DNA of 64,000 nt, from NCBI GenBank assembly GCA_965153355.1, contig OZ231128.1, forward strand, positions 992,001-1,056,000, read 5' to 3'. The translations under genes and the position numbers were made by a program. The notes under the pieces are model-generated. The model was not told where the DNA came from, did not search any database, and saw only the letters and a list, made by a program, of their open reading frames with translations. Shown here piece after piece: positions 32,813-44,700 of the stretch. The stretch is from Flaccisagitta enflata (taxonomy: Eukaryota > Chaetognatha > Sagittoidea > Aphragmophora). The stretch's first letter is position 1. Each line of letters opens with the position of its first letter.

Positions 32813-34938
32813 TAATTAGGGTCCTATAGCCGTATGGCGAAGTTAGGAGACCTATAGATAAGTGTGTTTCTAAAAAAAAATGTGATGGACCCCCAAATAG
32901 ACCCAAAATTTACCATCTGGATTTTTATAATCTTTAAAAAATCATTGCGCCTAAAGTAATGAGCGCACAAGATTGGGGTTGAAGCCATTCAAAAGATAAT
33001 ATTAGGTAGTTTCATCACCTAAAATTTCGTAAAATTTTGAGCAGAGGCTGAGGAGATATAAAAAAACAATTGTCAAAATTCATGGGAAATAAATGTAAAA
33101 CTTCTTAAAGGTCATCATATCAACTCGGTGTACACAAATGTACATAAGATATGAGCTAAATGGCTTTCATGGTTGTCAATTATAACTAATTAGGGTCCTA
33201 TAGCTGTATGGCGAAGTTAGGAGACCTATAAATAAGTGTGTTTCTAAAAAAAAATGTGATGGACCCTCAAATAGACCAAAAAATTTACCATCTGGATTTT
33301 TCTAATCTTTAAAAAATCATTGCACCTAAAGTAATGAGCGCACAAGATTGGGATTGAAGTCATTCAAAAGATAATATTAAGTAGTTTTTTCATCTAAAAT
33401 TTCGTAAAATTTAGAGCAGAGGCTGGGGAGATATATAAAAAACAATTGTCAAAATTCATGGGAAATAAACATATAAGTTCTTAAAGGTCATCATATCAAC
33501 TTGGTGTACACAAATGTACATAAGGTATGAGCTAAATGGCTTTCATGGTTGTCAAGTATGACTAATTAGGGTCCTATAGCCGTATGGCGAAGTTAGGAGA
33601 CCTATAGATAAGTGTGTTTCTAAAAAAAAATGTGATGGACCCCCAAATAGACCCAAAATTTACCATCTGGATTTTTATAATCTTTAAAAAATCATTGCGC
33701 CTAAAGTAATGAGCGCACAAGATTGGGATTGAAGCCATTAAAAAGATGATATTAGGTAGTTTCATCACCTAAAATTTCGTAAAATTTTGAGCAGAGGCTG
33801 AGGAGATATAAAAAAAACAATTGTCAAAATTCATGGGAAATAAATGTAAAACTTCTTAAAGGTCATCATATCAGCTCGGTGTACACAAATGTACATAAGG
33901 TATGAGCTAAATGGCTTTCATGGTTGTCAAGTATGACTAATTAGGGTCCTATAGCCATATGGCGAAGTGAGGAGACCTATAAATAAGTGTGTTTCTAAAA
34001 AAAAATGTGATGGACCCTCAAATAGACCAAAAAATTTACCATCTGGATTTTTTTAATCTTTAAAAAATCATTGCACCTAAAGTAATGAGCGCACAAGATT
34101 GGGATTGAAATCATTCAAAAGATAATATTAGGTAGTTTTTTTACCTAAAATTTCGTTAAATTTGGAGCAGAGGCTAAGGAGATATAAAAAAAAACAATTG
34201 TCAAAATTCATGGGAAATAAACATATAATTTCTTAAAGGTCATCATATCAACTCGGTGTACACAAATGTACATAAGGTATGAGCTAAATGGCTTTCATGG
34301 TTGTCAAGTATGACTAATTAGGGTCCTATAGCCGTATGGCGAAGTTAGGAGACCTATAGATAAGTGTGTTTCTAAAAAAAAATGTGATGGACCCCCAAAT
34401 AGACCCAAAATTTACCATCTGGATTTTTATAATCTTTAAAAAATCATTGCGCCTAAAGTAATGAGCGCACAAGATTGGGGTTGAAGCCATTCAAAAGATA
34501 ATATAAAGTAGTTTCATCACCTAAAATTTCGTAAGATTTTGAGCAGAGGCTGAGGAGATATAAAAAAACAATTGTCAAAATTCATGGGAAATAAATGCAA
34601 AACTTCTTAAAGGTCATCATATCAACTCGGTGTACACAAATGTACATAAGGTATGAGCTAAATGGCTTTCATGGTTGTCAAGTATGACTAATTTGAGTCC
34701 TATAGTTGTATGGCGAAGTTAGGCAACCTATATATAAGTGTGTTCCTAAAAAACAATGTGACGGACCCCCAAATAGACCAAAAATTTACCCTCTGGATTT
34801 TTTTTTCTTTAAAAAATCTTTGCGCCTAAAGTAATGAGCGCACAAGATTGGGGTTGAAGCCATTCAAAAGATAATATCAAGTAGTTTCTTCACCAAAAAT
34901 TTCGTAGCATTTGGAGCAGAGGCTGAGGAGATATAAAA

Positions 34939-35160
34939 CAAGGCCGGATACACGGCTACCCCAGTCGCGTGCGGGTGGGCAGGGGCCATAATTGAGGTCA
35001 GCGGAGCATTTGGGCAGGAGCAGTAAGGCCAAAAACCCCATTAACACCGAAAAAGTAAAGTGTGACGGACGGACCGACAGACCGACGGACGGACGGACCG
35101 ACAGACCAACGGACGGACCGACAAAGCGGGGTGTAGAGTCGCGTAGCACGCGACTAAAAA
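34939..35160 (+). mobile_element. family A element, A1, inside the 375-bp array
   Basis: Full reference-quality copy: CAAGGCCGGATACACGGCT, GAGGTCAGCGGAGCATTTGG, GGACGGACCGAC core, GTCGCGTAGCACGCGAC hairpin and TAAAAA. The satellite unit is interrupted after GGAGATATAAAA and resumes at TTCATGGGAAATAAA. Confidence 0.9.
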
Positions 35161-35375
35161 TTCATGGGAAATAAAAATGAAATTTCTTAAATGTCATCAT
35201 ATCAACTCAGTTTACTCAAATGTACATGAGGTAAGTTATGAGCCAAACGGCTTTCAGGGTTGTCAAGTATGACTAATTTGGGTCCTATAGCCGTATGGCG
35301 AAGTTAGGCGACCTATAGTCTAGATAACCGTGTTTCAAAAAAAAACGTGATGGATCCCCAAATAGACTGAAAATT

Positions 35376-35707
35376 TGAACCATTGAACCACAATCAGGCT
35401 GTTTAATACCACCCACCTTCCCCCCGCCCAATCCATTTTTGTAAAATTGATACTAATTGCATAATGAAGTAATTCAATCAAAACTTAGATTTATGCTCAG
35501 TAGAATGCAAAACAGAAAAAAAAATGATTATAGCCCTTTATGTCTTTAAAAGAGACATGTTCAGGAAAGTGCCAGTAAAAAGAGTTGTTTTTGATGTCCA
35601 AGTTTAGAATAAAGGCAGAAATAGTGTTCTTTAGTGTTTATGTCACAGTAAGTAATATATTCAAAAATGAATTTTGGAGGTGGGAGGGATGGTGGCAACT
35701 GAGCGTT
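35376..35707. other. unique spacer between two satellite arrays
   Basis: AT-rich, no gene; includes CCTTCCCCCCGCCC near 35420. Confidence 0.5.
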
Positions 35708-38700
35708 TGATGAGTAATTATACTTGATAGGTGGTGATTTAAAGCAACTGTGTGGGTGGAAAGGGGTGGTTTGGGGGTGCTGGAGTTGAGATAGGTAATT
35801 ATACTTGATAGGTGGTGATTTAAAGCAACTGTGTGGGTGGAAAGGGGTGGTTTGGGGGTGCTGGAGTTGAGATAGGTAATTATACTTGATAGGTGGTGAT
35901 TTAAAGCAACTGTGTGGGTGGAAAGGGGTGGTTTGGGGGTGCTGGAGTTGAGATAGGTAATTTCACTTGATAGGTGGTGATTTAAAGCAACTGTGTGGGT
36001 GGAAAGGGGTGGTTTGGGGGTGCTGGAGTTGAGATAGGTAATTATACTTGATAGGTGGTGATTTAAAGCAACTGTGTGGGTGGAAAGGGGTGGTTTGGGG
36101 GTGCTGGAGTTGAGATAGGTAATCATAATTGATAGGTGGTGATTTAGAGCAACTGTTGGGGTGGAAAGGGGTGGTTTGGGGGTGCTGGAGTTGGGAGATA
36201 GGTACTCACTCTGATAGGTGGTGATTTGAAGCAACTGTGTGAAAGGGGTGGTTTGGGGGTGCTGGAGTTGAGATAGGTAATTACACTTGATAGGTGGTGA
36301 TTTAAAGCAACTGTGTGGGTGGAAAGGGGTGGTTTGGGGGTGCTGGAGTTGAGATAGGTAATTTCACTTGATAGGTGGTGATTTAAAGCAACTGTGTGGG
36401 TGGAAAGGGGTGGTTTGGGGGTGCTGGAGTTGAGATAGGTAATTACACTTGATAGGTGGTGATTTAAAGCAACTGTGTGGGTGGAAAGGGGTGGTTTGGG
36501 GGTGCTGGAGTTGAGATAGGTAACAACACTTGATAGGTGGTGATTTAAAGCAACTGTGTGGGTGGAAAGGTGGTTTGGGGTGCTGGAGTTGAGATAGGTA
36601 ATTATCCTTGATAGGTGGTGATTTAAAGCAACTGTGTGGGTGAGGGTATTGGGGTGCTGGGAGTTGAGACAGTATTACGCTTGATAGGTGGTGATTTAAA
36701 GCAACTGTGGTGGGAAAGGGTGGTCAGGGGTGCTGGAGTTGAGATAGGTAATTACGCTTGATAGGTGGTGATTTAAAGCTAATTGTGTGGGTGGGAGGGC
36801 AGGTTTGGGGTGCTGGAGTTGAGATAGGTAATTGCTGATAGGCATGATTTAGTGACTGTAACAGGTAGGTGAAGGTTGAGTTGGGAGAAAATTGTCTCTA
36901 TAGGCAGGATTTAGTATAACAGGTAGTGAAGAAAATCAAGGCTGATGAGATAATTACAACTTAATAGGTAAGAATTTGTGTAACTAGTAAGGTAAAGGTT
37001 TAAGGCGGAGTTGCAGAGCATTTGCATCTTGAGAAGGACTGAAACCAGGAAAGGTGGCTTGGGGGCATGGAGCTTGAGAGAGGTAATTACACTCCTGATA
37101 GGTGGTGATTTAGCAACTGTGTGGGTGGAAAGGGTGGTTTGGGGGTGCTGGAGTTGAGAGAGGTAATTACACTTGATAGGTGGTGATTTAAAGCAACTGT
37201 GTGGGTGGAAAGGGGTGGTTTGGGGGTGCTGGAGTTGAGATAGGTAATTACACTTGATAGGTGGTGATTTAAAGCAACTGTGTGGGTGGAAAGGGGTGGT
37301 TTGGGGGTGCTGGAGTTGAGATAGGTAATTACACTTGATAGGTGGTGATTTAAAGCAACTGTGTGGGTGGAAAGGGGTGGTTTGGGGGTGCTGGAGTTGA
37401 GATAGGTAATTACACTTGATAGGTGGTGATTTAAAGCAACTGTGTGGGTGGAAAGGGGTGGTTTGGGGGTGCTGGAGTTGAGATAGGTAATTACACTTGA
37501 TAGGTGGTGATTTAAAGCAACTGTGTGGGTGGAAAGGGGTGGTTTGGGGGTGCTGGAGTTGAGATAGGTAATTATGACATACTTGATAGGTGGTGATTTA
37601 AAGCAACTGTGTGGGTGGATTGGGGTGGTTTGGGGGTGCTGGAGTTGAGATAGGTAATTACACTTGATAGGTGGTGATTTAAAGCAACTGTGTGGGTGGA
37701 AAGGGGTGGTTTGGGGGTGCTGGAGTTGAGATAGGTAATTACACTTGATAGGTGGTGATTTAAAGCAACTGTGTGGGTGGAAAGGGGTGGTTTGGGGGTG
37801 CTGGAGTTGAGATAGGTAATTACACTTGATAGGTGGTGATTTAAAGCAACTGTGTGGGTGGAAAGGGGTGGTTTGGGGGTGCTGGAGTTGAGATAGGTAA
37901 TTACACTGGATAGGTGGTGATTTAAAGCAACTGTGTGGGTGGAAAGGGGTGGTTTGGGGGTGCTGGAGTTGAGATAGGTAATTACACTTGATAGGTGGTG
38001 ATTTAAAGCAACTGTGTGGGTGGAAAGGGGTGGTTTGGGGGTGCTGGAGTTGAGATAGGTAATTACACTTGATAGGTGGTGATTTAAAGCAACTGTGTGG
38101 GTGGAAAGGGGTGGTTTGGGGGTGCTGGAGTTGAGATAGGTAATTACACTTGATAGGTGGTGATTTAAAGCAACTGTGTGGGTGGAAAGGGGTGGTTTGG
38201 GGGTGCTGGAGTTGAGATAGGTAATTACACTTGATAGGTGGTGATTTAAAGCAACTGTGTGGGTGGAAAGGGGTGGTTTGGGGGTGCTGGAGTTGAGATA
38301 GGTAATTACACTTGATAGGTGGTGATTTAAAGCAACTGTGTGGGTGGATTGGGGTGGTTTGGGGGTGCTGGAGTTGAGATAGGTAATTACACTTGATAGG
38401 TGGTGATTTAAAGCAACTGTGTGGGTGGAAAGGGGTGGTTTGGGGGTGCTGGAGTTGAGATAGGTAATTACACTTGATAGGTGGTGATTTAAAGCAACTG
38501 TGTGGGTGGAAAGGGGTGGTTTGGGGGTGCTGGAGTTGAGATAGGTAATACACTTGATAGGTGGTGATTTAAAGCAACTGTGTGGGTGGAAAGGGGTGGT
38601 TTGGGGTGCTGGAGTTGAGATAGGTAATTATACTTGATAGGTGGTGATTTAAAGCAACTGTGTGGGTGGAAAGGGGTGGTTTGGGGGTGCTGGAGTTGAG

Positions 38701-41700
38701 ATAGGTAATCATACTTGATAGGTGGTGATTTAAAGCAACTGTGTGGGTGGAAAGGGGTGGTTTGGGGGTGCTGGAGCTGAGATAGTAATTACACTTATAG
38801 TATTTAAAGCAACTGTGTGGGTGGAAAGGGGTGGTTTTGGGGTGCTGATGAGATAGGTATTTCAGATACTTGATAGGTGGTGATTTAAAGCAACTGTGTG
38901 GGTGGAAAGGGGTGGTTTGGGGTGCTGGAGTTGAGATAGGTAATTATACTCTGATAGGTGGTGATTTAAAGCAACTGTGTGGGTGGAAAGGGGTGGTTTG
39001 GGGGTGCTGGAGTTGAGATAGGTAATTACACTTTGATAGGTGGTGATTTAAAGCTACTGTGTGGGTGGAAAGGGGTGGTTTGGGGCATGGGGGTGCTGGA
39101 GTTGAGATAGGTTGGTCCATCTGTGGCAGAGGGGAAACGGTCAGCAAAGGAGATTCGCCTGAAAGGGGTGGTTTGGGGGTGCTGGAGTTGAGATAGGTAA
39201 TTATACTGGATAGGTGGTGATTTGAAGCAACTGTGTGGGTGGAAAGGGGTGGTTTGTGGGGTGCTGAGCGAGAGGAGTAATTACACTTCTGATAGGTGGT
39301 GACGAAAGCAACGGTGTGGGTGGAAAGGGGTGGTTTGGGGGTGCTGGAGCTGAGATAGGTAATTACACTTCATGTGGTGATTTAAAGCAACTGTGTGGGT
39401 AGCGTGGTTTGGGGGTGCTGGAGCGAGGGAGCAGGTAATTACACTTGATAGGTGATTTAGAGCAACTGTGTGGGTGGAAAGGGGTGGTTTGGGGATGCTG
39501 GAGTTGAGATAGGTAATTATACTTGATAGGTGGTGATTAAAAGCAACTGTGTGGTGGGAAAGGAGTGGTTTGGGGGTGCTGGAGTGAGATAGGTAATTAA
39601 CACTTGATAGGTGGTGATTTAAAGCAACTGCGTGGGTGGAAAGGGGTTTGGGGGTGCTGGAGTGGAGATAGGTAATTACACTGGATAGGTGGTGATTTAG
39701 CAACTGTGTGGGTGGAAAGGGGTGGTTTGGGGGTGCTGGAGTGGAGATAGGTAATTACACTTGATAGGTGGTGATTTAAAGCAACTGTGTGTGTGGAAAG
39801 GGGTGGTTTGGGGGTGCTGGAGTGGAGATAGGTAATTACACTTGATAGGTGGTGATTAAAAGCAACTGTGTGGGTGGAAAGGGGTGGTTTGGGGGTGCTG
39901 GAGTGGAGATAGGTAATTACACTTGATAGGTGGTGATTTAAAGCAACTGTGTGGGTGGAAAGGGGTGGTTTGGGGGTGCTGGAGTGGAGATAGGTAATTA
40001 CACTTGATAGGTGGTGATTTAAAGCAACTGTGTGGGTGGAAAGGGGTGGTTTGGGGGTGCTGGAGTTGAGATAGGTAATTACACTTGATAGGTGGTGATT
40101 TAAAGCAACTGTGTGGGTGGAAAGGGGTGGTTTGGGGGTGCTGAGTGAGATAAAAACAATTACACTCTGATAGGTGGTGATTAAAAGCTATACTGTGGGA
40201 GGCAAGAGGTGGTTTGGGGGTGCTGGAGTGGAGATAGGTAATTACACTTGATAGGTGGTGATGGGGGACAGGGGGTGCTGGAGTTGAGATAGGTAATTAC
40301 ACTTGATAGGTGGTGATTTAAAGCAACTGTGTGGGTGGAAAGGGGTGGTTTGGGGGTGCTGGAGTTGAGATAGGTAATTACACTTGATAGGTGGTGATTT
40401 AAGGCAACTGTGTGGGTGGAAAGGGGTGGCTTGGGGGCGCTGGAGTTGAGATAGGTAATTACACTTGATAGGTGGTGATTTAAAGCAACTGTGTGGGTGG
40501 AAAGGGGTGGTTTGGGGGTGCTGGAGTTGAGATAGGTAATTACACTTGATAGGTGGTGATTTAAAGCAACTGTGTGGGTGGAAAGGGGTGGTTTGGGGGT
40601 GCTGGAGTTGAGATAGGTAATTACACGTGATAGGTGGTGATTTAAAGCAACTGTGTGGGTGGAAAGGGGTGGTTTGGGGGTGCTGGAGTTGAGATAGGTA
40701 ATTACACGTGATAGGTGGTGATTGAAAGCAACTGTGTGGGTGGAAAGGGGCTGTTTGGAGGTGCTGGAGTTGAGATAGGTAATTACACTTGATAGGTGGT
40801 GATTTAACGCAACTGTGTGGGTGGAAAGGGGTGGTTTGGGGGTGCTGGAGTTGAGATAGGTAATTACACTTGATAGGTGGTGATTTAAAGCAACTGTGTG
40901 GGTGGAAAGGGGTGGTTTGGGGGTGCTGGAGTTGAGATAGGTAATTACACTTGATAGGTGGTGATTTAAAGCAACTGTGTGGGTGGAAAGGGGTGGTTTG
41001 GGGGTGCTGGAGTTGAGATAGGTAATTACACTTGATAGGTGGTGATTTAAAGCAACTGTGTGGGTGGAAAGGGGTGGTTTGGGGGTGCTGGAGTTAGAGA
41101 TAGGTAATTACACTTGATAGGTGATGATTTAAAGCAACTGTGTGGGTGGGAAAGGGTGGTTTGGGGGTGCTGGAGTTGAGATTATTAATTACACTTGATA
41201 GGTGGTGATTTAAAGCAACTGTGTGGTGGGAAAGGGGTGGTTTGGGGTGCTGGAGTTGAGATAGGTACTACAATTTGATAGGTGGTGATTTAAAGCAAGT
41301 GTGTGGGCAGTGCGTGTTTGGGGTGCTGGAGTTGAGATAGGTAATTACACTTGATAGGTGGTGATTTAAAGCAACTGTGTGGGTGGAAAGGGGTGGTTTG
41401 GGGGTGCTGGAGTGGAGATAGGTAATTACACTTGATAGGTGGTGATTTAAAGCAACTGTGTGGGTGGAAAGGGGTGGTTTGGGGGTGCTGGAGTTGAGAT
41501 AGGTAATTATACTCCTGATAGGTGGTGATTGTGCCAACCGTGGGTGTGAAAGGGGTGTTTGGGGGTGTTGAGTGGGAGATAGGTAATTACACTTCTGATA
41601 GGTGGTGATTAAAAGCAACTGTGTGAGAGGAAAGGGGTGGTTTGGGGGTGCTGGAGTTGAGATAGGTAATTACACTTGATAGGTGGTGATTTAAAGCAAC

Positions 41701-44700
41701 TGTGTGGGTGGAAAGGGGTGGTTTGGGGGTGCTGGAGTTGAGATAGGTAATTACACTTGATAGGTGGTGATTTAAAGCAACTGTGTGGTGGGAAAGGGCG
41801 GGTTTGGGGGTGCTGGAGTTGAGAGTTAGGTAATTACAGATCTGATAGGTGGTGATTTAGAGCAACTGTGTGGTGGGAAAGGGCGTGGTTTGGGGTGCTG
41901 AGTTAGATAGGTAATTACACTCTTGATAGGTGGTGATTTAAAGTAACTGTGTGGGTGGAAAGGGGTGGTTTGGGGTGCTGGAGTTGAGATAGGTAATTAC
42001 ACTTGCAGGTGGTGATTTAACGCAACTGTGTGGGTGGAAAGGGGTGGTTTTGGGGTGCTGGAGTTGAGATTGGTAATTACACTTGATAGGTGGTGATTTA
42101 AAGCAACTGTGTGGGTGGAAAGGGGTGGTTTGGGGGTGCTGGAGTTGAGATAGGTAATTACACTTGATAGGTGGTGATTTAAAGCAACTGTGTGGGTGGA
42201 AAGGGGTGGTTTGGGGGTGCTGGAGTTGAGATAGGTAATTACACTTGATAGGTGGTGATTTAAAGCAACTGATGGGGGGGGAAAGGGGTGGTTTGGGGGT
42301 GCTGGAGTTGAGATAGGTAATTACACTTGATAGGTGGTGATTTAAAGCAACTGTGTGGGTGGAAAGGGGTGGTTTGGGGGTGCTGGAGTTGAGATAGGTA
42401 ATTACACTTGATAGGTGGTGATTTAAAGCAACTGTGTGGGTGGAATGGGGTGGTTTGGGGGTGCTGGAGTTGAGATAGGTAATTACACTTGATAGGTGGT
42501 GATTTAAAGCAACTGTGTGGGTGGAAAGGGGTGGTTTGGGGGTGCTGGAGTTGAGATAGGTAATTACACTTGATAGAGTGGTGATTTAAAAGCAACACGT
42601 GAATTGAAAAGAGGGAGTGGTTGGGGTGCTGGAGTTGAGATAGGTAATTATACTTGATAGGTGGTGATTTAAAGCAACTGTGTGGGTGGAAAAGGGTGGT
42701 TTGGGGGTGCTGGAGTTGAGATGGTAATTATACTTGATAGGTGGTGATTTAAAGCAGCATGTGGGTGGAAAAGGGGTGGTTTGGGGGTGCTGGAGTGGAA
42801 TGGTAATTACACTTGATAGGTGGTGATTTAAAGCAACTGTGTGAGAGGAAAGGGGTGGTTTGGGGGTGCTGGAGTGGAGATAGGTAATTATACTTGATAG
42901 GTGGTGATTTAAAGCAACTGTGTGGGTGGAAAGGGGTGGTTTGGGGGTGCTGGAGTTGAGATAGGTAATTATACTTGATAGGTGGTGATTTAGAGCAACT
43001 GTGTGGGTGGAAAGGGGTGGTTTGGGGGTGCTGGAGTTGAGATAGGTAATTACACTTGATAGGTGGTGATTTAGAGCAACTGTGTGGGTGGAAAGGGGTG
43101 GTTTGGGGGTGCTGGAGTTGAGATAGGTAATTACACTTGATAGGTGGTGATTTAAAGCAACTGTGTGGGTGGAAAGGCGTGGTTTGGGGGTGCTGGAGTT
43201 GAGATAGGTAATTACACTTGATAGGTGGTGATTTAAAGCAACTGTGTGGGTGGAAAGGGGTGGTTTGGGGGTGCTGGAGTTGAGATAGGTAATTACACTT
43301 GATAGGTGGTGATTTAAAGCAACTGTGTGGGTGGAAAGGGGTGGTTTGGGGGTGCTGGAGTTGAGATAGGTAATTATACTTGATAGGTGGTGATTTAAAG
43401 CAACTGTGTGGGTGGAAAGGGGTGGTTTGGGGGTGCTGGAGTTGAGATGGGTAATTATACTTGATAGGTGGTGATTTAAAGCAACTGTGTGGGTGGAAAG
43501 GGGTGGTTTGGGGGTGCTGGAGTTGAGATAGGTAATTATACTTGATAGGTGGTGATTTAAAGCAACTGTGTGGGTGGAAAGGGGTGGTTTGGGGGTGCTG
43601 GAGTTGAGATAGGTAATTACACTTGATGATTGTATTTAAAACTTAACTGTAATGGGTGGAAAGGATTAGTTTGGAGGTGCTGGAGTGGAGATAGGTCATT
43701 ACACTTGATAGGTGGTGATTTAAAGCAACTGTGTGGGTGGAAAGGGGTGGTTTGGGGGTGCTGGAGATGAGATAGGTAATTACACACTTGATAGTGGTGA
43801 TTTAAAGCAACTGCGTGGGTGGAAAGGGGGTGGTTTGGGGGTGCCGGAGTTGAGATAGGTAATTGTGCTTGATAGGTGGTGATTTAGAGCTACCGTGTGG
43901 GTGGAAAGGGGTGGTTTGGGGGTGCTGGAGTTGAGATAGGTAATAATACTTGATAGGTGGTGATTTAAAGCAACTGTGTGGGTGGAAAGGGGTGGTTTGG
44001 GGGTGCTGGAGTGGAGATAGGTAATTACACTTGATAGGTGGTGATTAAAAGCAACTGTGTGAGAGGAAAGGGGTGGTTTGGGGGTGCTGGAGTGGAGATA
44101 GGTAATTACACTTGATAGGTGGTGATTTAAAGCAACTGTGTGGGTGGAAAGGGGTGGTTTGGGGGTGCTGGAGTTGAGATAGGTAATTACACTTGATAGG
44201 TGGTGATTTAAAGCAACTGTGTGGGTGGAAAGGGGTGGTTTGGGGGTGCTGGAGTTGAGATAGGTAATTACACTTGATAGGTGGTGATTTAAAGCAACGG
44301 TGTGGGTGGAAAGGGGTGGTTTGGGGGTGCTGGAGTGGAGATAGGTAATTACACTTGATAGGTGGTGATTTAAAGCAACTGTGTGGGTGGAAAGGGGTGG
44401 TTTGGGGGTGCTGGAGTTGAGATAGGTAATTACACTTGATAGGTGGTGATTTAAAGCAACTGTGTGGGTGGAAAGGGGTGGTTTGGGGGTGCTGGAGTTG
44501 AGATAGGTAATTACACTTGATAGGTGGTGATTTAAAGCAACTGTGTGGGTGGAAAGGGGTGGTTTGGGGGTGCTGGAGTTGAGATAGGTAATTACACTTG
44601 ATAGGTGGTGATTTAAAGCAACTGTGTGGGTGGAAAGGGGTGGTTTGGGGGTGCTGGAGTTGAGACAGGTAGTTACACTTGATAGGTGGTGATTTAAAGC

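Larger units (their letters stand above)
28735..35375. repeat. 375-bp satellite array, about 10 units, with three insertions
   Basis: The landmark TTTACCATCTGGATTTTT recurs at 29640, 30015, 30390, then about 32910, 33285, 33660, 34035, 34410 and 34785, i.e. every 375 bp. Each unit also has CAATTGTCAAAATTCATGGG, GTGTACACAAATGTACATAA and GTCCTATAGCCGTATGGCG. Alternate units share small variants (TATAAAAAACA against TAAAAAAACA), suggesting a 750-bp higher-order unit. Interrupted at 28871-29412, 30671-32812 and 34939-35160. Confidence 0.93.

Noticed and set aside
34939-35160. Family A as a tRNA-derived SINE
   Set aside because: No box A/B pair, no consistent TSD, and a structured 3' hairpin instead.
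34939-35160. Family A as a canonical Helitron
   Set aside because: The end reads CTAA after a hairpin, but there is no 5' TC start and no A-T insertion context; only a looser Helentron-like resemblance remains.
37087-38553. 488-residue minus-strand ORF and similar ORFs in the 81-bp array
   Set aside because: 27-residue periodicity, 81-bp period divisible by three, no start context, and frame changes at every indel: a satellite artefact.
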